Source: Lachnospiraceae bacterium (GTDB taxonomy: Bacteria > Bacillota > Clostridia > Lachnospirales > Lachnospiraceae). From it: a DNA stretch of 7,333 bases. A program made the position numbers and the translations under genes. Below the pieces are notes generated by a model, which worked only from the letters and a program-made list of their open reading frames with translations, was not told where the DNA came from and did not search any database. Below, piece by piece: positions 1 to 5,115 of this stretch. Location: contig JAFVAA010000814.1 of assembly GCA_017476305.1 (NCBI GenBank), positions 1-7,333 of the forward strand. The letters are read 5' to 3'. Positions within the stretch are counted from its first letter, which is position 1; every line of letters starts with the position of its first letter.

Positions 1-1776
1 CTCTGCCGTCCTTACAGAAGATCTCATATCCTTTTCCCGCTTTACAGGAGGGATTTTAAGCTCCACCTCTTTCACGGAATCCTCTAACGGCTTCACCTCT
101 TTCACGGAAGGTCGTCTCACAATCGTTTCCTTTGTTTCTAAATCCTCCTGCGGCTCTTTCGTTCCCTCTTTTTGCGCTCTGCTCTTTTTATCCTCTTTCT
201 CTTCCCCGGTCTCCTTTTCTTCCTTTTTCGTTTCAGATGTTTCCCTGCTTTCCGGGGTATTTTCCTTTCCGGAAGCCTGTTCCGCTATCGTCTCCCCGGC
301 TTTTTCCGTTTCCCCACTATCAGCAGAAGATGATGCACTTTCCGCTTCTTCCTCAGGCTTTGGTCCCAGGATAGCAAAAACGATCATTGCAATAATTTTT
401 ATCACAGCCCCCAGATATAAACCTCCCGCAATCGCCATGACTACAAAGAAATTATCCGGATACAGCCGATACAGAAAAAGGAACGGAATCCTTTCCTGTA
501 CCTGGTACAGCAAAACCGTAGGCAATATCAAATGGATACAAATATCAAAGAAAATTCCGAAAACACGAAACAATTTCCTTCTTCGTCCCGCCCCCCATAC
601 AGAAATCAGGAAAATCGGCATCCATGCAGCCAGCACCAAAAGCACGATTCCTATATCTGCCAAAATATTATGCTGGAAATAATTTTCCGTTTGAAACTCC
701 TCTGCCGTACTTTCCAATTCTATGGAGATAATTCCTTTCTCCAGTTTTTCCAGAAGCCTTTGCCCGCTATAATCAGCCGAATTAAATAAAATCGCAATTC
801 CCAGCTTCTGTTCCGGCAAAAGAAACATTCCTGCCGTAGAATTTTTACTCTTTCCGGTATAGTAGCAGACCTGCTTTCCATCCACTTTGACAGACAACCA
901 CCCCATCCCATACGATGTCGCGCCATCGAAAAGAGGGACAATTCCCCTGGCATCCGAAGCAACACCTGTTTTCCCGTCCAGCATCAAAGCAATTCGATCA
1001 TCCGATAGAATCTCCCCGCCATTTTGAAGATACATCTGAAGATATTTTCCCATATCCTTTACGTCAGACACCATAAGGGAAGAGGAGACCTGCATCCAAT
1101 CATCACTTTCGTCATAATCATTATCCGTTTCAAACGGAAATCCAAAATAATAACGAAATCCCGGAACCATCTCATCCGAAAACTCTGCATTATTTCGAAG
1201 GGAATGTGTAGACTCCATTTCCAGAGGATCTAAAATATTATCCGCAACATACTCCTCATAGGGAACACCACTGATATGTTCAATAATCTCTCCTAAAATG
1301 TTATAGTTGACCGGAGCAGCCTCAAACTGTCCCCTCGTTCCACTTCTCGTAATTTCAGACATCGTCTCATAAAGGGAAATTCCACTGGTCTGATTTAAAA
1401 GCTCACTGATCTTCACATCCCTGACAGCCTGATACTTTTCATCTGCCAGATAATGTCCCACCGTATCATCAAGTGAAATTTCAGAATCCTCAGAAAGGTG
1501 CATGATTGCAGCTGCCGTAAAAGACTGTGTCAATTCGCCTAAAACATAGTCCCTGTCTGTTTGTGTCTCAGAGCCATAGCTCGCACAGTACACCTCTCTT
1601 TCAGGACTTACAATAGAGATTGCCATGCTCATGACATGAGCCTCTGACATCTCTTTTAAAATATATTCCTCCAAATCAATCTCATGGATCACTTCCGCCT
1701 TCGCCGGTATATAAACTCCCGGTAACATAAACAGACAAAGGACGCTCAAGAAGCAAACCAGTACTTTTTTCTTCAT
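1..1776 (-). CDS. Membrane-anchored class C beta-lactamase/PBP-like protein with lost catalytic residues (3' end outside window)
   Basis: 592 codons are open to the left edge, so the C-terminus is missing. The start at 1776 is chosen because GGAGG (1785-1789) lies 8 nt upstream; the in-frame ATG at 1791 has no such site. Residues 1-27 form a signal peptide (MKKK, hydrophobic core, AKA|E). Residues about 60-340 follow the serine beta-lactamase-like fold: SFTAAAIMHL (85-94), ISLDDTVGHYL, LLNQTSG (126-132), NYNILGEIIE, SSSLMVSDVKDMGKYL, YGMGWLSV (289-296) and GMFLLPEQKLGIAILFN. The catalytic positions are replaced: SxxK is E81-L-T-Q84, YxN is A153-A-P155, and HxG/KTG is Y306-T-G308. Three membrane segments follow (about 372-392, 403-424, 443-470), with RRRK between the first two. 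A Lys/Glu-rich tail from 473 onward is predicted cytoplasmic. The family usually hydrolyses or binds beta-lactams or peptidoglycan peptides; this member is probably non-enzymatic. The tautomerase gene ends 66 nt upstream, so it may be third in an operon or have its own promoter. Confidence 0.88.
   Translation of the reverse strand, partial: MKKKVLVCFLSVLCLFMLPGVYIPAKAEVIHEIDLEEYILKEMSEAHVMSMAISIVSPEREVYCASYGSETQTDRDYVLGELTQSFTAAAIMHLSEDSEISLDDTVGHYLADEKYQAVRDVKISELLNQTSGISLYETMSEITRSGTRGQFEAAPVNYNILGEIIEHISGVPYEEYVADNILDPLEMESTHSLRNNAEFSDEMVPGFRYYFGFPFETDNDYDESDDWMQVSSSLMVSDVKDMGKYLQMYLQNGGEILSDDRIALMLDGKTGVASDARGIVPLFDGATSYGMGWLSVKVDGKQVCYYTGKSKNSTAGMFLLPEQKLGIAILFNSADYSGQRLLEKLEKGIISIELESTAEEFQTENYFQHNILADIGIVLLVLAAWMPIFLISVWGAGRRRKLFRVFGIFFDICIHLILPTVLLYQVQERIPFLFLYRLYPDNFFVVMAIAGGLYLGAVIKIIAMIVFAILGPKPEEEAESASSSADSGETEKAGETIAEQASGKENTPESRETSETKKEEKETGEEKEDKKSRAQKEGTKEPQEDLETKETIVRRPSVKEVKPLEDSVKEVELKIPPVKREKDMRSSVRTAE
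64..109 (-). repeat. Two-copy in-frame direct repeat in the charged tail
   Basis: The 16-nt string cacctctttcacggaa occurs at 64-79 and again at 94-109. The 30-nt period is exactly ten codons. It encodes SVKEV twice (residues 557-561 and 567-571), within the Lys/Glu-rich tail of the beta-lactamase-like protein. This suggests local tandem duplication within a low-complexity region. Confidence 0.8.
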
Positions 1777-1828
1777 CCGGTCATCCTCCATAAAGGAATT
1801 CTTTACGTTTCGCATTATGAATCGTTAC

Positions 1829-1845
1829 TAGTACACGCTGTACTA
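1829..1845 (-). promoter_or_regulatory. Candidate operator: 7-bp dyad with TACA-N3-TGTA core
   Basis: The sequence TAGTACA-GCG-TGTACTA is a perfect 7-bp inverted repeat around 3 nt. It overlaps the stop codon of the tautomerase gene and lies 53 nt upstream of the beta-lactamase-like start. A possible -10, CATAAT, lies about 15 nt downstream of it on the minus strand; no good -35 is visible. The dyad has no T-tract after it, so it is not an intrinsic terminator. TACA/TGTA half-sites are known for BlaI/MecI repressor operators, which makes a BlaI-type site a reasonable guess, but no repressor gene is in the window. Confidence 0.35.
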
Positions 1846-2187
1846 AAAATTCGCTCCATTCCAGCCCCAATTTTCTACTTCCTCATATTTCACATAGATC
1901 CTGTTTTCCGGAATTCCCAATTCCTCATGAAAGATCCGGCAAATTGCAGCTGTCATTTTATCAAATACATCCGGGGAGGCTCCGCCAAACACCTTCACTT
2001 CTATAAAGGCGGTTTCCCCATCTTTATTTCCTTTAAAATAAAGATCATAAGAGTCCTCAAAACCCACCATCAGCCAGTTTTCCGACTTTCCCGGAATCAG
2101 ACTGATGATTTCTCCTAATCTCTCTTTCACGCGGTCCTTCTTTTCCTGTGTCATCGCTACACTCACTTTTGAATCAATAAATGGCAT
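1843..2187 (-). CDS. MIF/phenylpyruvate tautomerase-like protein
   Basis: This 114-residue protein has the size and features of the macrophage migration inhibitory factor branch of the tautomerase superfamily. The family forms trimers and uses an N-terminal proline, exposed after removal of Met, as the catalytic base for keto-enol tautomerisation. Pro2 is present (MPFIDSK). K34 in the PGKSENW stretch may correspond to the conserved MIF Lys32. FIEVKVFGG (61-69) matches the central strand region, and RIYVKYEEVENWGWNGANF (96-114) matches the MIF C-terminus with its GWN motif. It has no signal peptide and is expected to be cytoplasmic. AGAGG (2195-2199) lies 7 nt before the start. The coiled-coil gene ends 15 nt upstream, so the two are probably cotranscribed. 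The physiological substrate cannot be told from sequence. Confidence 0.88.
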   Translation of the reverse strand: MPFIDSKVSVAMTQEKKDRVKERLGEIISLIPGKSENWLMVGFEDSYDLYFKGNKDGETAFIEVKVFGGASPDVFDKMTAAICRIFHEELGIPENRIYVKYEEVENWGWNGANF

Positions 2188-2202
2188 TTTTTTACCTCTT
2201 TT

Positions 2203-2484
2203 CTACTTTTCTTTTATATTTTTAATATCTTCCTCAAGCCTCTCGATTTCTTTCAAAGCATCTGTAATTTTAGCCATAGAGGAAGCATAATAATTTCCTT
2301 CCTCCTCCTTATGTGCCTCATAATACTGCCTGCCAATCTCCATATATTCTTCTTCCACAATCTTTTTCTGGCCGCGCACCCTTCCCCGCAAAGCAGAAAG
2401 CTCCGAAACCTCTCTTGCCTTATCAGAAATCACATTCGCCGTCGTCGTGAACGCATCTGACACTTTTTCGAAAATATCTGACAT
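2203..2484 (-). CDS. Small coiled-coil protein
   Basis: This is a 93-residue hydrophilic, highly charged protein without a signal peptide or membrane segment. Residues about 20-50 and 65-93 are expected to form helical coiled coil (for example ALKEIERLEEDIKNIKEK). The middle part, EEYMEIGRQYYEAHKEEE (44-61), resembles small Clostridia proteins that often carry a C-terminal zinc ribbon. No CxxC pairs are present here, so it would be a form without the ribbon. The start is secure: AAGGAGG (2492-2498) lies 7 nt before the ATG. It is the first gene after the tRNA-Thr terminator and is followed after 15 nt by the tautomerase. Function unknown; the family resemblance is from memory. Confidence 0.82.
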   Translation of the reverse strand: MSDIFEKVSDAFTTTANVISDKAREVSELSALRGRVRGQKKIVEEEYMEIGRQYYEAHKEEEGNYYASSMAKITDALKEIERLEEDIKNIKEK

Positions 2485-2509
2485 AACAAAACCTCCTTCT
2501 GAATAATTT

Positions 2510-2544
2510 AAAAAAATGCAAGGCTACCATTCCATAACCTTGCA
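2510..2544 (-). terminator. Rho-independent terminator after tRNA-Thr
   Basis: On the minus strand TGCAAGG (2544-2538) pairs with CCTTGCA (2523-2517) around a 14-nt loop, followed at once by seven T (2516-2510). It starts 6 nt after the tRNA-Thr 3' end. It would end the tRNA-Thr transcript and any read-through from sigH. The T-tract ends only 11 nt before the AAGGAGG of the next gene. Confidence 0.85.
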
Positions 2545-2549
2545 CAATA

Positions 2550-2622
2550 AGCTGCTAACGGGATTTGAACCCGTGACCTCCGCCTTACCAAGGCGACGCT
2601 CTACCACCTGAGCCATAGCAGC
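2550..2622 (-). tRNA. tRNA-Thr (anticodon GGT)
   Basis: A complete 73-nt cloverleaf is present. Acceptor GCTGCTA pairs with TAGCAGC, D-stem GCTC with GAGC, anticodon stem TCGCC with GGCGG around loop TTGGTAA (anticodon GGT), and T-stem ACGGG with CCCGT around TTCAAAT. The discriminator base is T. CCA is not encoded, so the end must be added after transcription. Confidence 0.97.
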
Positions 2623-2636
2623 AATCAACAAATCAT

Positions 2637-2665
2637 ATTATACATGAGAATCTCAAAGAATGCAA
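2637..2665 (-). promoter_or_regulatory. Promoter of tRNA-Thr
   Basis: On the minus strand TTGCAT (2665-2660) is followed, after exactly 17 nt, by a perfect TATAAT (2642-2637). The mature tRNA begins 15 nt beyond the -10, leaving room for a short leader. The -35 starts 2 nt past the sigH stop codon, so the tRNA has its own sigma-A-type promoter squeezed into the gap. Confidence 0.85.
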
Positions 2666-2666
2666 G

Positions 2667-3290
2667 CTATTTTTTTCGAATTTTCTGCATTTTCATCTTT
2701 ATTCTCTGTAAAGCATTGTCTATGGTTTTCGGAGGATAATCCAAACGCTTCGCAATCTCCTGGTAAGTAAGCCCCTTTAAAAAGAAATCCAATACCCTTT
2801 TTTCCATATTGCTCAATGCTTCATACAGACTTTCCAGAACATTTTCCCTGCTTTCCTTTTTGATCACGATATCTTCCGGATTTTTTTCCCATACCGAAAA
2901 AATTTCACCGGAAAGGAACCCATGCTCCAAATCCCCTTCCCCATTTAAATATTCATCCGAATAAATAGAAATATACGAATTCAGAGGAATATTTTTCTTT
3001 CGGTTCGATTTTTCAATCGCTGTATATAACTGTTTAGAGATACACACATTTGCAAAGGTTTCAAAAGAAGCTCCCCGTTCCCTGTCGTAATTCTGTATTG
3101 CCTTAAACAGTCCGATCATCCCTTCCTGGATCAGATCATCCTGATCGCCATCCATCAGAAATAGCGGCCTCGACAAAGCCCGAACACTTCCCTTATATTT
3201 CTCCAGCAGATAGGAAACAGCCTCCCCATCACCAGCCTGTGCGTTCTGTATTAGATCATTTTCATCCATCTTTTGAAATACTGTATGCAT
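2667..3290 (-). CDS. sigH: RNA polymerase sporulation sigma factor SigH (Spo0H)
   Basis: This is a sigma-70 family alternative factor that in Firmicutes directs early sporulation and stationary-phase transcription. With the start at 3290 the protein has 207 residues, close to the family's usual size. Region 2 is clear: DDLIQEGMIGLFKAI (51-65), then FETFANVCISKQLYTAI and RKKNIPLNSY. Region 4.2 carries the helix-turn-helix LTYQEIAKRLDYPPKTIDNALQRIK (174-198), whose SIDNALQR-like signature is typical of SigH rather than SigA or ECF factors. I chose the ATG at 3290 because GAGGG sits 4 nt upstream and it leaves a 10-nt gap after rlmB. An in-frame ATG at 3335 would add 15 residues and overlap rlmB by 35 nt, with a weaker GGGAG 9 nt upstream. 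The gene follows rlmB as in many Firmicutes, but without yacP between. Confidence 0.93.
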   Translation of the reverse strand: MHTVFQKMDENDLIQNAQAGDGEAVSYLLEKYKGSVRALSRPLFLMDGDQDDLIQEGMIGLFKAIQNYDRERGASFETFANVCISKQLYTAIEKSNRKKNIPLNSYISIYSDEYLNGEGDLEHGFLSGEIFSVWEKNPEDIVIKKESRENVLESLYEALSNMEKRVLDFFLKGLTYQEIAKRLDYPPKTIDNALQRIKMKMQKIRKK

Positions 3291-3300
3291 ATTTCCCTCA

Positions 3301-4059
3301 CTACTTTCCTGAAATCCTCTGACGAACGATTTCATAGGATAAGACTCCCATAGCTACTGCAGCATTTAAAGAATCAATCGCACCAAACATCGGGATACCC
3401 GCTAAAATATCACACTTCTCTTTCACAAGCCTGCTCACGCCGTCTCCTTCATTTCCAATCACAAGTCCGATCGGTCCTTTCAGATCTGTCTGATACATCG
3501 GTTCCCCTGCCATATCTCCACAGACAAACCAGATTCCTTTTTCCTTTAAAGAATCTATGGTCTTTCCTAAATTTGTCACTTTCGCGACCGGAGTATAGTG
3601 AATCGCTCCTGCGGAAGCCTTCGCCACTACTGCAGTCAGACCGACTGCCCTGCGTTTCGGAATGATCACGCCATGTGCGCCCACCTGATTTGCTGTCCTT
3701 AAAATAGAGCCCAAATTATGAGGATCCTCTATTCCGTCCAGCAGAATCAGAAATGGAGGCTCTCCCTTCTTTTCTGCCGCCTCTAACATTTCTTCTATCG
3801 TACCATATTTATACGCTGCCGCAATTGCAATCACGCCCTGATGTTTTCCCGTTTCTGACATCTGGTCTAAACGCTCTTTTTTTACAAACGTAATGATCGT
3901 ATCTGTCTTTTTTGCATCTCTTAAAACCGTTTGAATCGGTCCATCCTTACACCCCTCTAAAAGAAACAATTTATCTATCGTTTTTCCGGAACGAAATGCC
4001 TCGATCACCGCATTTCTTCCTTCTAACCTCATCTCATTTCCCGACAGCTCCATGTCCAT
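3301..4059 (-). CDS. rlmB: 23S rRNA (guanosine-2'-O-)-methyltransferase RlmB (TrmH/SpoU family)
   Basis: This SPOUT-class enzyme methylates the 2'-O of a guanosine in the peptidyl-transferase region of 23S rRNA (G2251 in E. coli numbering) using SAM. The 252 residues match the family length. The N-terminal SpoU substrate-binding domain begins RLEGRNAVIEAF (11-22). Catalytic motif 1 is DPHNLGSILRTA (112-123, with N115 and R121), motif 2 is GLVIGNEGDGVS (198-209), and motif 3 is IPMFGAIDSLNAAVA (222-236). Motifs 2 and 3 make the SAM-binding trefoil knot. The start is uncertain: ATGs at 4059, 4053 and 4032 are all possible, with GGTGG 6 nt before the first. It lies 31 nt after mrnC, with sigH following, and is probably cotranscribed with both. 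Confidence 0.95.
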   Translation of the reverse strand: MDMELSGNEMRLEGRNAVIEAFRSGKTIDKLFLLEGCKDGPIQTVLRDAKKTDTIITFVKKERLDQMSETGKHQGVIAIAAAYKYGTIEEMLEAAEKKGEPPFLILLDGIEDPHNLGSILRTANQVGAHGVIIPKRRAVGLTAVVAKASAGAIHYTPVAKVTNLGKTIDSLKEKGIWFVCGDMAGEPMYQTDLKGPIGLVIGNEGDGVSRLVKEKCDILAGIPMFGAIDSLNAAVAMGVLSYEIVRQRISGK

Positions 4060-4090
4060 CCTGTTCCACCGGTCCTTTCCTTCTGAATCC

Positions 4091-4558
4091 CTATAAATGT
4101 TTTGGCATCTGTCCCGTTTCTTCCAGCCCTGTCTTTACCAGTTCCATCGCCCGGTCCATCCTGTGCTTTAAATAAAGATATCCTAAAAGTGCCTCTAAGC
4201 CCGTAGCCGTCCGGTAATCCACTATAGAAGCATTTTTAGCAGACGTAGCAGACTTCGTATTTCTGCCACGCTTATATACCGCAAGCTCCTCCTCGGATAA
4301 TTCTGCCAAAATCGTCTGGATAAGCTTTGCCTGTGCCTCTGCCTTCACAATACTGCTGGTTATTTTATGAAAATTCCTGACTCTCCCGTTTCCCAGGCCC
4401 AAGACCAGAGTGCGGATCATCATATCATATACGGCATCTACGATATATGCCAGGCCCAAAGACGAATACTGCTCCGGAGCCAGTCCGGAAATCCCAAATT
4501 TTTCTTCCATCTGTTCTAAAAAATCATTCAAATCTTTTCTATCCCTCTTCTCACTCAT
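4091..4558 (-). CDS. mrnC: Mini-ribonuclease III (MrnC)
   Basis: This compact RNase III-like enzyme lacks the dsRNA-binding domain. In B. subtilis it matures the ends of 23S rRNA. From the ATG at 4558 it has 155 residues, near the family size. The first catalytic motif is LGLAYIVDAVYDMMIR (34-49), with D41 as the likely metal ligand. Then come FHKITSSIVKAEAQAKLI, VYKRGRNTKSATSAKNAS (94-111) and the second motif YRTATGLEALLGYLYL (115-130), with E122. The family normally has Gly before the first Asp (LAYIGDA); here it is Val40. The frame stays open to a TTG at 4645, adding 29 basic residues, but no ribosome binding site is seen there. The site before 4558 is also weak (GAAAG), so the start is moderately sure. 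No promoter is recognisable upstream. Confidence 0.9.
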   Translation of the reverse strand: MSEKRDRKDLNDFLEQMEEKFGISGLAPEQYSSLGLAYIVDAVYDMMIRTLVLGLGNGRVRNFHKITSSIVKAEAQAKLIQTILAELSEEELAVYKRGRNTKSATSAKNASIVDYRTATGLEALLGYLYLKHRMDRAMELVKTGLEETGQMPKHL

Positions 4559-4690
4559 CTTTCTTTCATGGCTCCGCACAGCTTTCAGATTTATCTTTCC
4601 TTTGTGAGCACATCTTTTCTTTTTATCGTAACACTTCGTTTTCAAATATCATTCAGATAAGCCACGATGCCACTCGGGAAGTAATGTTTC

Positions 4691-4720
4691 CGTTCAGAAT
4701 TCTTAACGAAAGACATGTCT
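4691..4720. promoter_or_regulatory. Two adjacent palindromes upstream of mrnC
   Basis: CGTTCAGAATTCTTAACG (4691-4708) is palindromic with one mismatched pair. AGACATGTCT (4711-4720) is a perfect 10-bp palindrome 2 nt away. They lie between the tRNA-Cys terminator and the mrnC start, where a promoter for mrnC-rlmB-sigH should be. No -10/-35 pair is convincing here. They could be operator sites or chance. Confidence 0.2.
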
Positions 4721-4730
4721 CTGTTTCCCG

Positions 4731-4766
4731 TAAAGTAAAATAAACCCTATGAACGCTCATAGGGTT
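4731..4766 (-). terminator. Terminator of the tRNA-Glu/tRNA-Cys transcript
   Basis: AACCCTATGA pairs perfectly with TCATAGGGTT (10 bp) around a 4-nt loop, at 4743-4766. On the minus strand it is followed by the T-rich TATTTTACTTTA (4742-4731). It starts 15 nt after the tRNA-Cys 3' end. A T-run on the other side, several bases away from the stem (4773-4779), makes plus-strand use less likely. Confidence 0.75.
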
Positions 4767-4781
4767 CTTAAAGTTTTTTCA

Positions 4782-4852
4782 AGGCGACTACCGGATTTGA
4801 ACCGATGATCAGGGAGTTGCAGTCCCGTGCCTTACCACTTGGCTAAGTCGCC
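4782..4852 (-). tRNA. tRNA-Cys (anticodon GCA)
   Basis: A complete 71-nt cloverleaf is present. Acceptor GGCGACT pairs with AGTCGCC, anticodon stem CGGGA with TCCCT around loop CTGCAAC (anticodon GCA), and T-stem ATCGG with CCGGT. The D-stem is the short three-pair GCC/GGC. The discriminator is T (U73), a known identity element of bacterial tRNA-Cys. CCA is not encoded. It follows tRNA-Glu after 10 nt, so the two are cotranscribed. Confidence 0.97.
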
Positions 4853-4862
4853 ATATCGAAAA

Positions 4863-4934
4863 TGACTCCAACGGGATTTGAACCCGTGTTACCGCCGTGA
4901 AAGGGCGATGTCTTAACCGCTTGACCATGGAGCC
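4863..4934 (-). tRNA. tRNA-Glu (anticodon TTC)
   Basis: A complete 72-nt cloverleaf is present. Acceptor GGCTCCA pairs with TGGAGTC (one G-U pair), anticodon stem TCGCC with GGCGG around loop CTTTCAC (anticodon TTC), and T-stem ACGGG with CCCGT around TTCAAAT. The discriminator is A and CCA is not encoded. It is first in a two-tRNA transcript with tRNA-Cys. Confidence 0.97.
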
Positions 4935-4968
4935 ATATTCCTTGTCGCCATCGACGACAAGGAATATG
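4934..4968 (-). other. 14-bp dyad abutting the tRNA-Glu 5' end
   Basis: CATATTCCTTGTCG and its exact complement CGACAAGGAATATG face each other across 7 nt. The inner end takes in the first base of tRNA-Glu, and the outer end overlaps three bases of the predicted -10. If transcription starts near 4958, only the inner part would be in the RNA, which favours a DNA operator. If it starts further upstream, the leader would fold as a hairpin right against the RNase P cleavage site. No T-tract follows, so it is not a terminator. Confidence 0.6.
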
Positions 4969-4994
4969 ATAGCACATTCTGATAGGAATTGCAA
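4966..4994 (-). promoter_or_regulatory. Promoter of the tRNA-Glu/tRNA-Cys unit
   Basis: On the minus strand TTGCAA (4994-4989) is followed after 17 nt by TATCAT (4971-4966), which also has the extended -10 dinucleotide TG one base before it. The predicted start lies around 4959-4958, some 24 nt before the mature tRNA-Glu end. Confidence 0.8.
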
Positions 4995-5036
4995 GTACTT
5001 TTTTAAAATTTCTCAAAAGTACTTATACCCGTACTT
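4993..5036. promoter_or_regulatory. Repeated AAGTACTT palindromes upstream of the tRNA promoter
   Basis: AAGTACTT, itself a perfect palindrome, occurs at 4993-5000 and 5017-5024. A partial copy, GTACTT, lies at 5031-5036. The centres are 24 and 12 bp apart. The two full copies lie in a larger 10-bp inverted repeat (AAGTACTTTT facing AAAAGTACTT). The nearest copy overlaps the edge of the -35 of the tRNA-Glu promoter, a place where an activator or repressor could sit. The A/T-rich spacer could also act as an UP element. Confidence 0.3.
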
Positions 5037-5115
5037 ATATGCACGATACACTTCACACGGCAATGGCATTTTTAGCCGGTATATGGAAACAGAAATCTTC
5101 CTCGATCCATTTTCC

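Noticed and set aside
720..965. Minus-strand 81-codon ORF (starts MLLRMPGELS) within the beta-lactamase-like gene
   Set aside because: It is a shifted frame of a gene whose own frame is continuous and clearly coding, so it is not evidence of a frameshift.
1829..1845. Dyad considered as a terminator of the tautomerase gene
   Set aside because: No T-tract follows on the minus strand and the stem is only 7 bp; an operator is the better reading.
3291..3335. Longer SigH start at 3335 overlapping rlmB
   Set aside because: The added residues lie ahead of the conserved SigH region, and GAGGG next to the ATG at 3290 is a better site. It is not excluded.
4559..4645. N-terminal extension of MrnC from the TTG at 4645
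   Set aside because: No ribosome binding site precedes the TTG, the 29 added residues are basic and unlike the family, and the protein from 4558 has the normal length.
4642..4716. Minus-strand 24-codon ORF (starts MSFVKNSERK) between the tRNA terminator and mrnC
   Set aside because: No convincing ribosome binding site, no recognisable product, and the length is within chance expectation. It could be a leader peptide, but nothing supports that.
4809..4994. Minus-strand ORF of 61 codons across the tRNA genes
   Set aside because: It reads through tRNA-Glu and part of tRNA-Cys, so it is an artefact of structured RNA genes.
4993..5024. AAGTACTT inverted repeat considered as the terminator of the M56 gene
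   Set aside because: The A/T-rich stem has a 12-nt loop and no T-run after it on the minus strand, so termination is unlikely.
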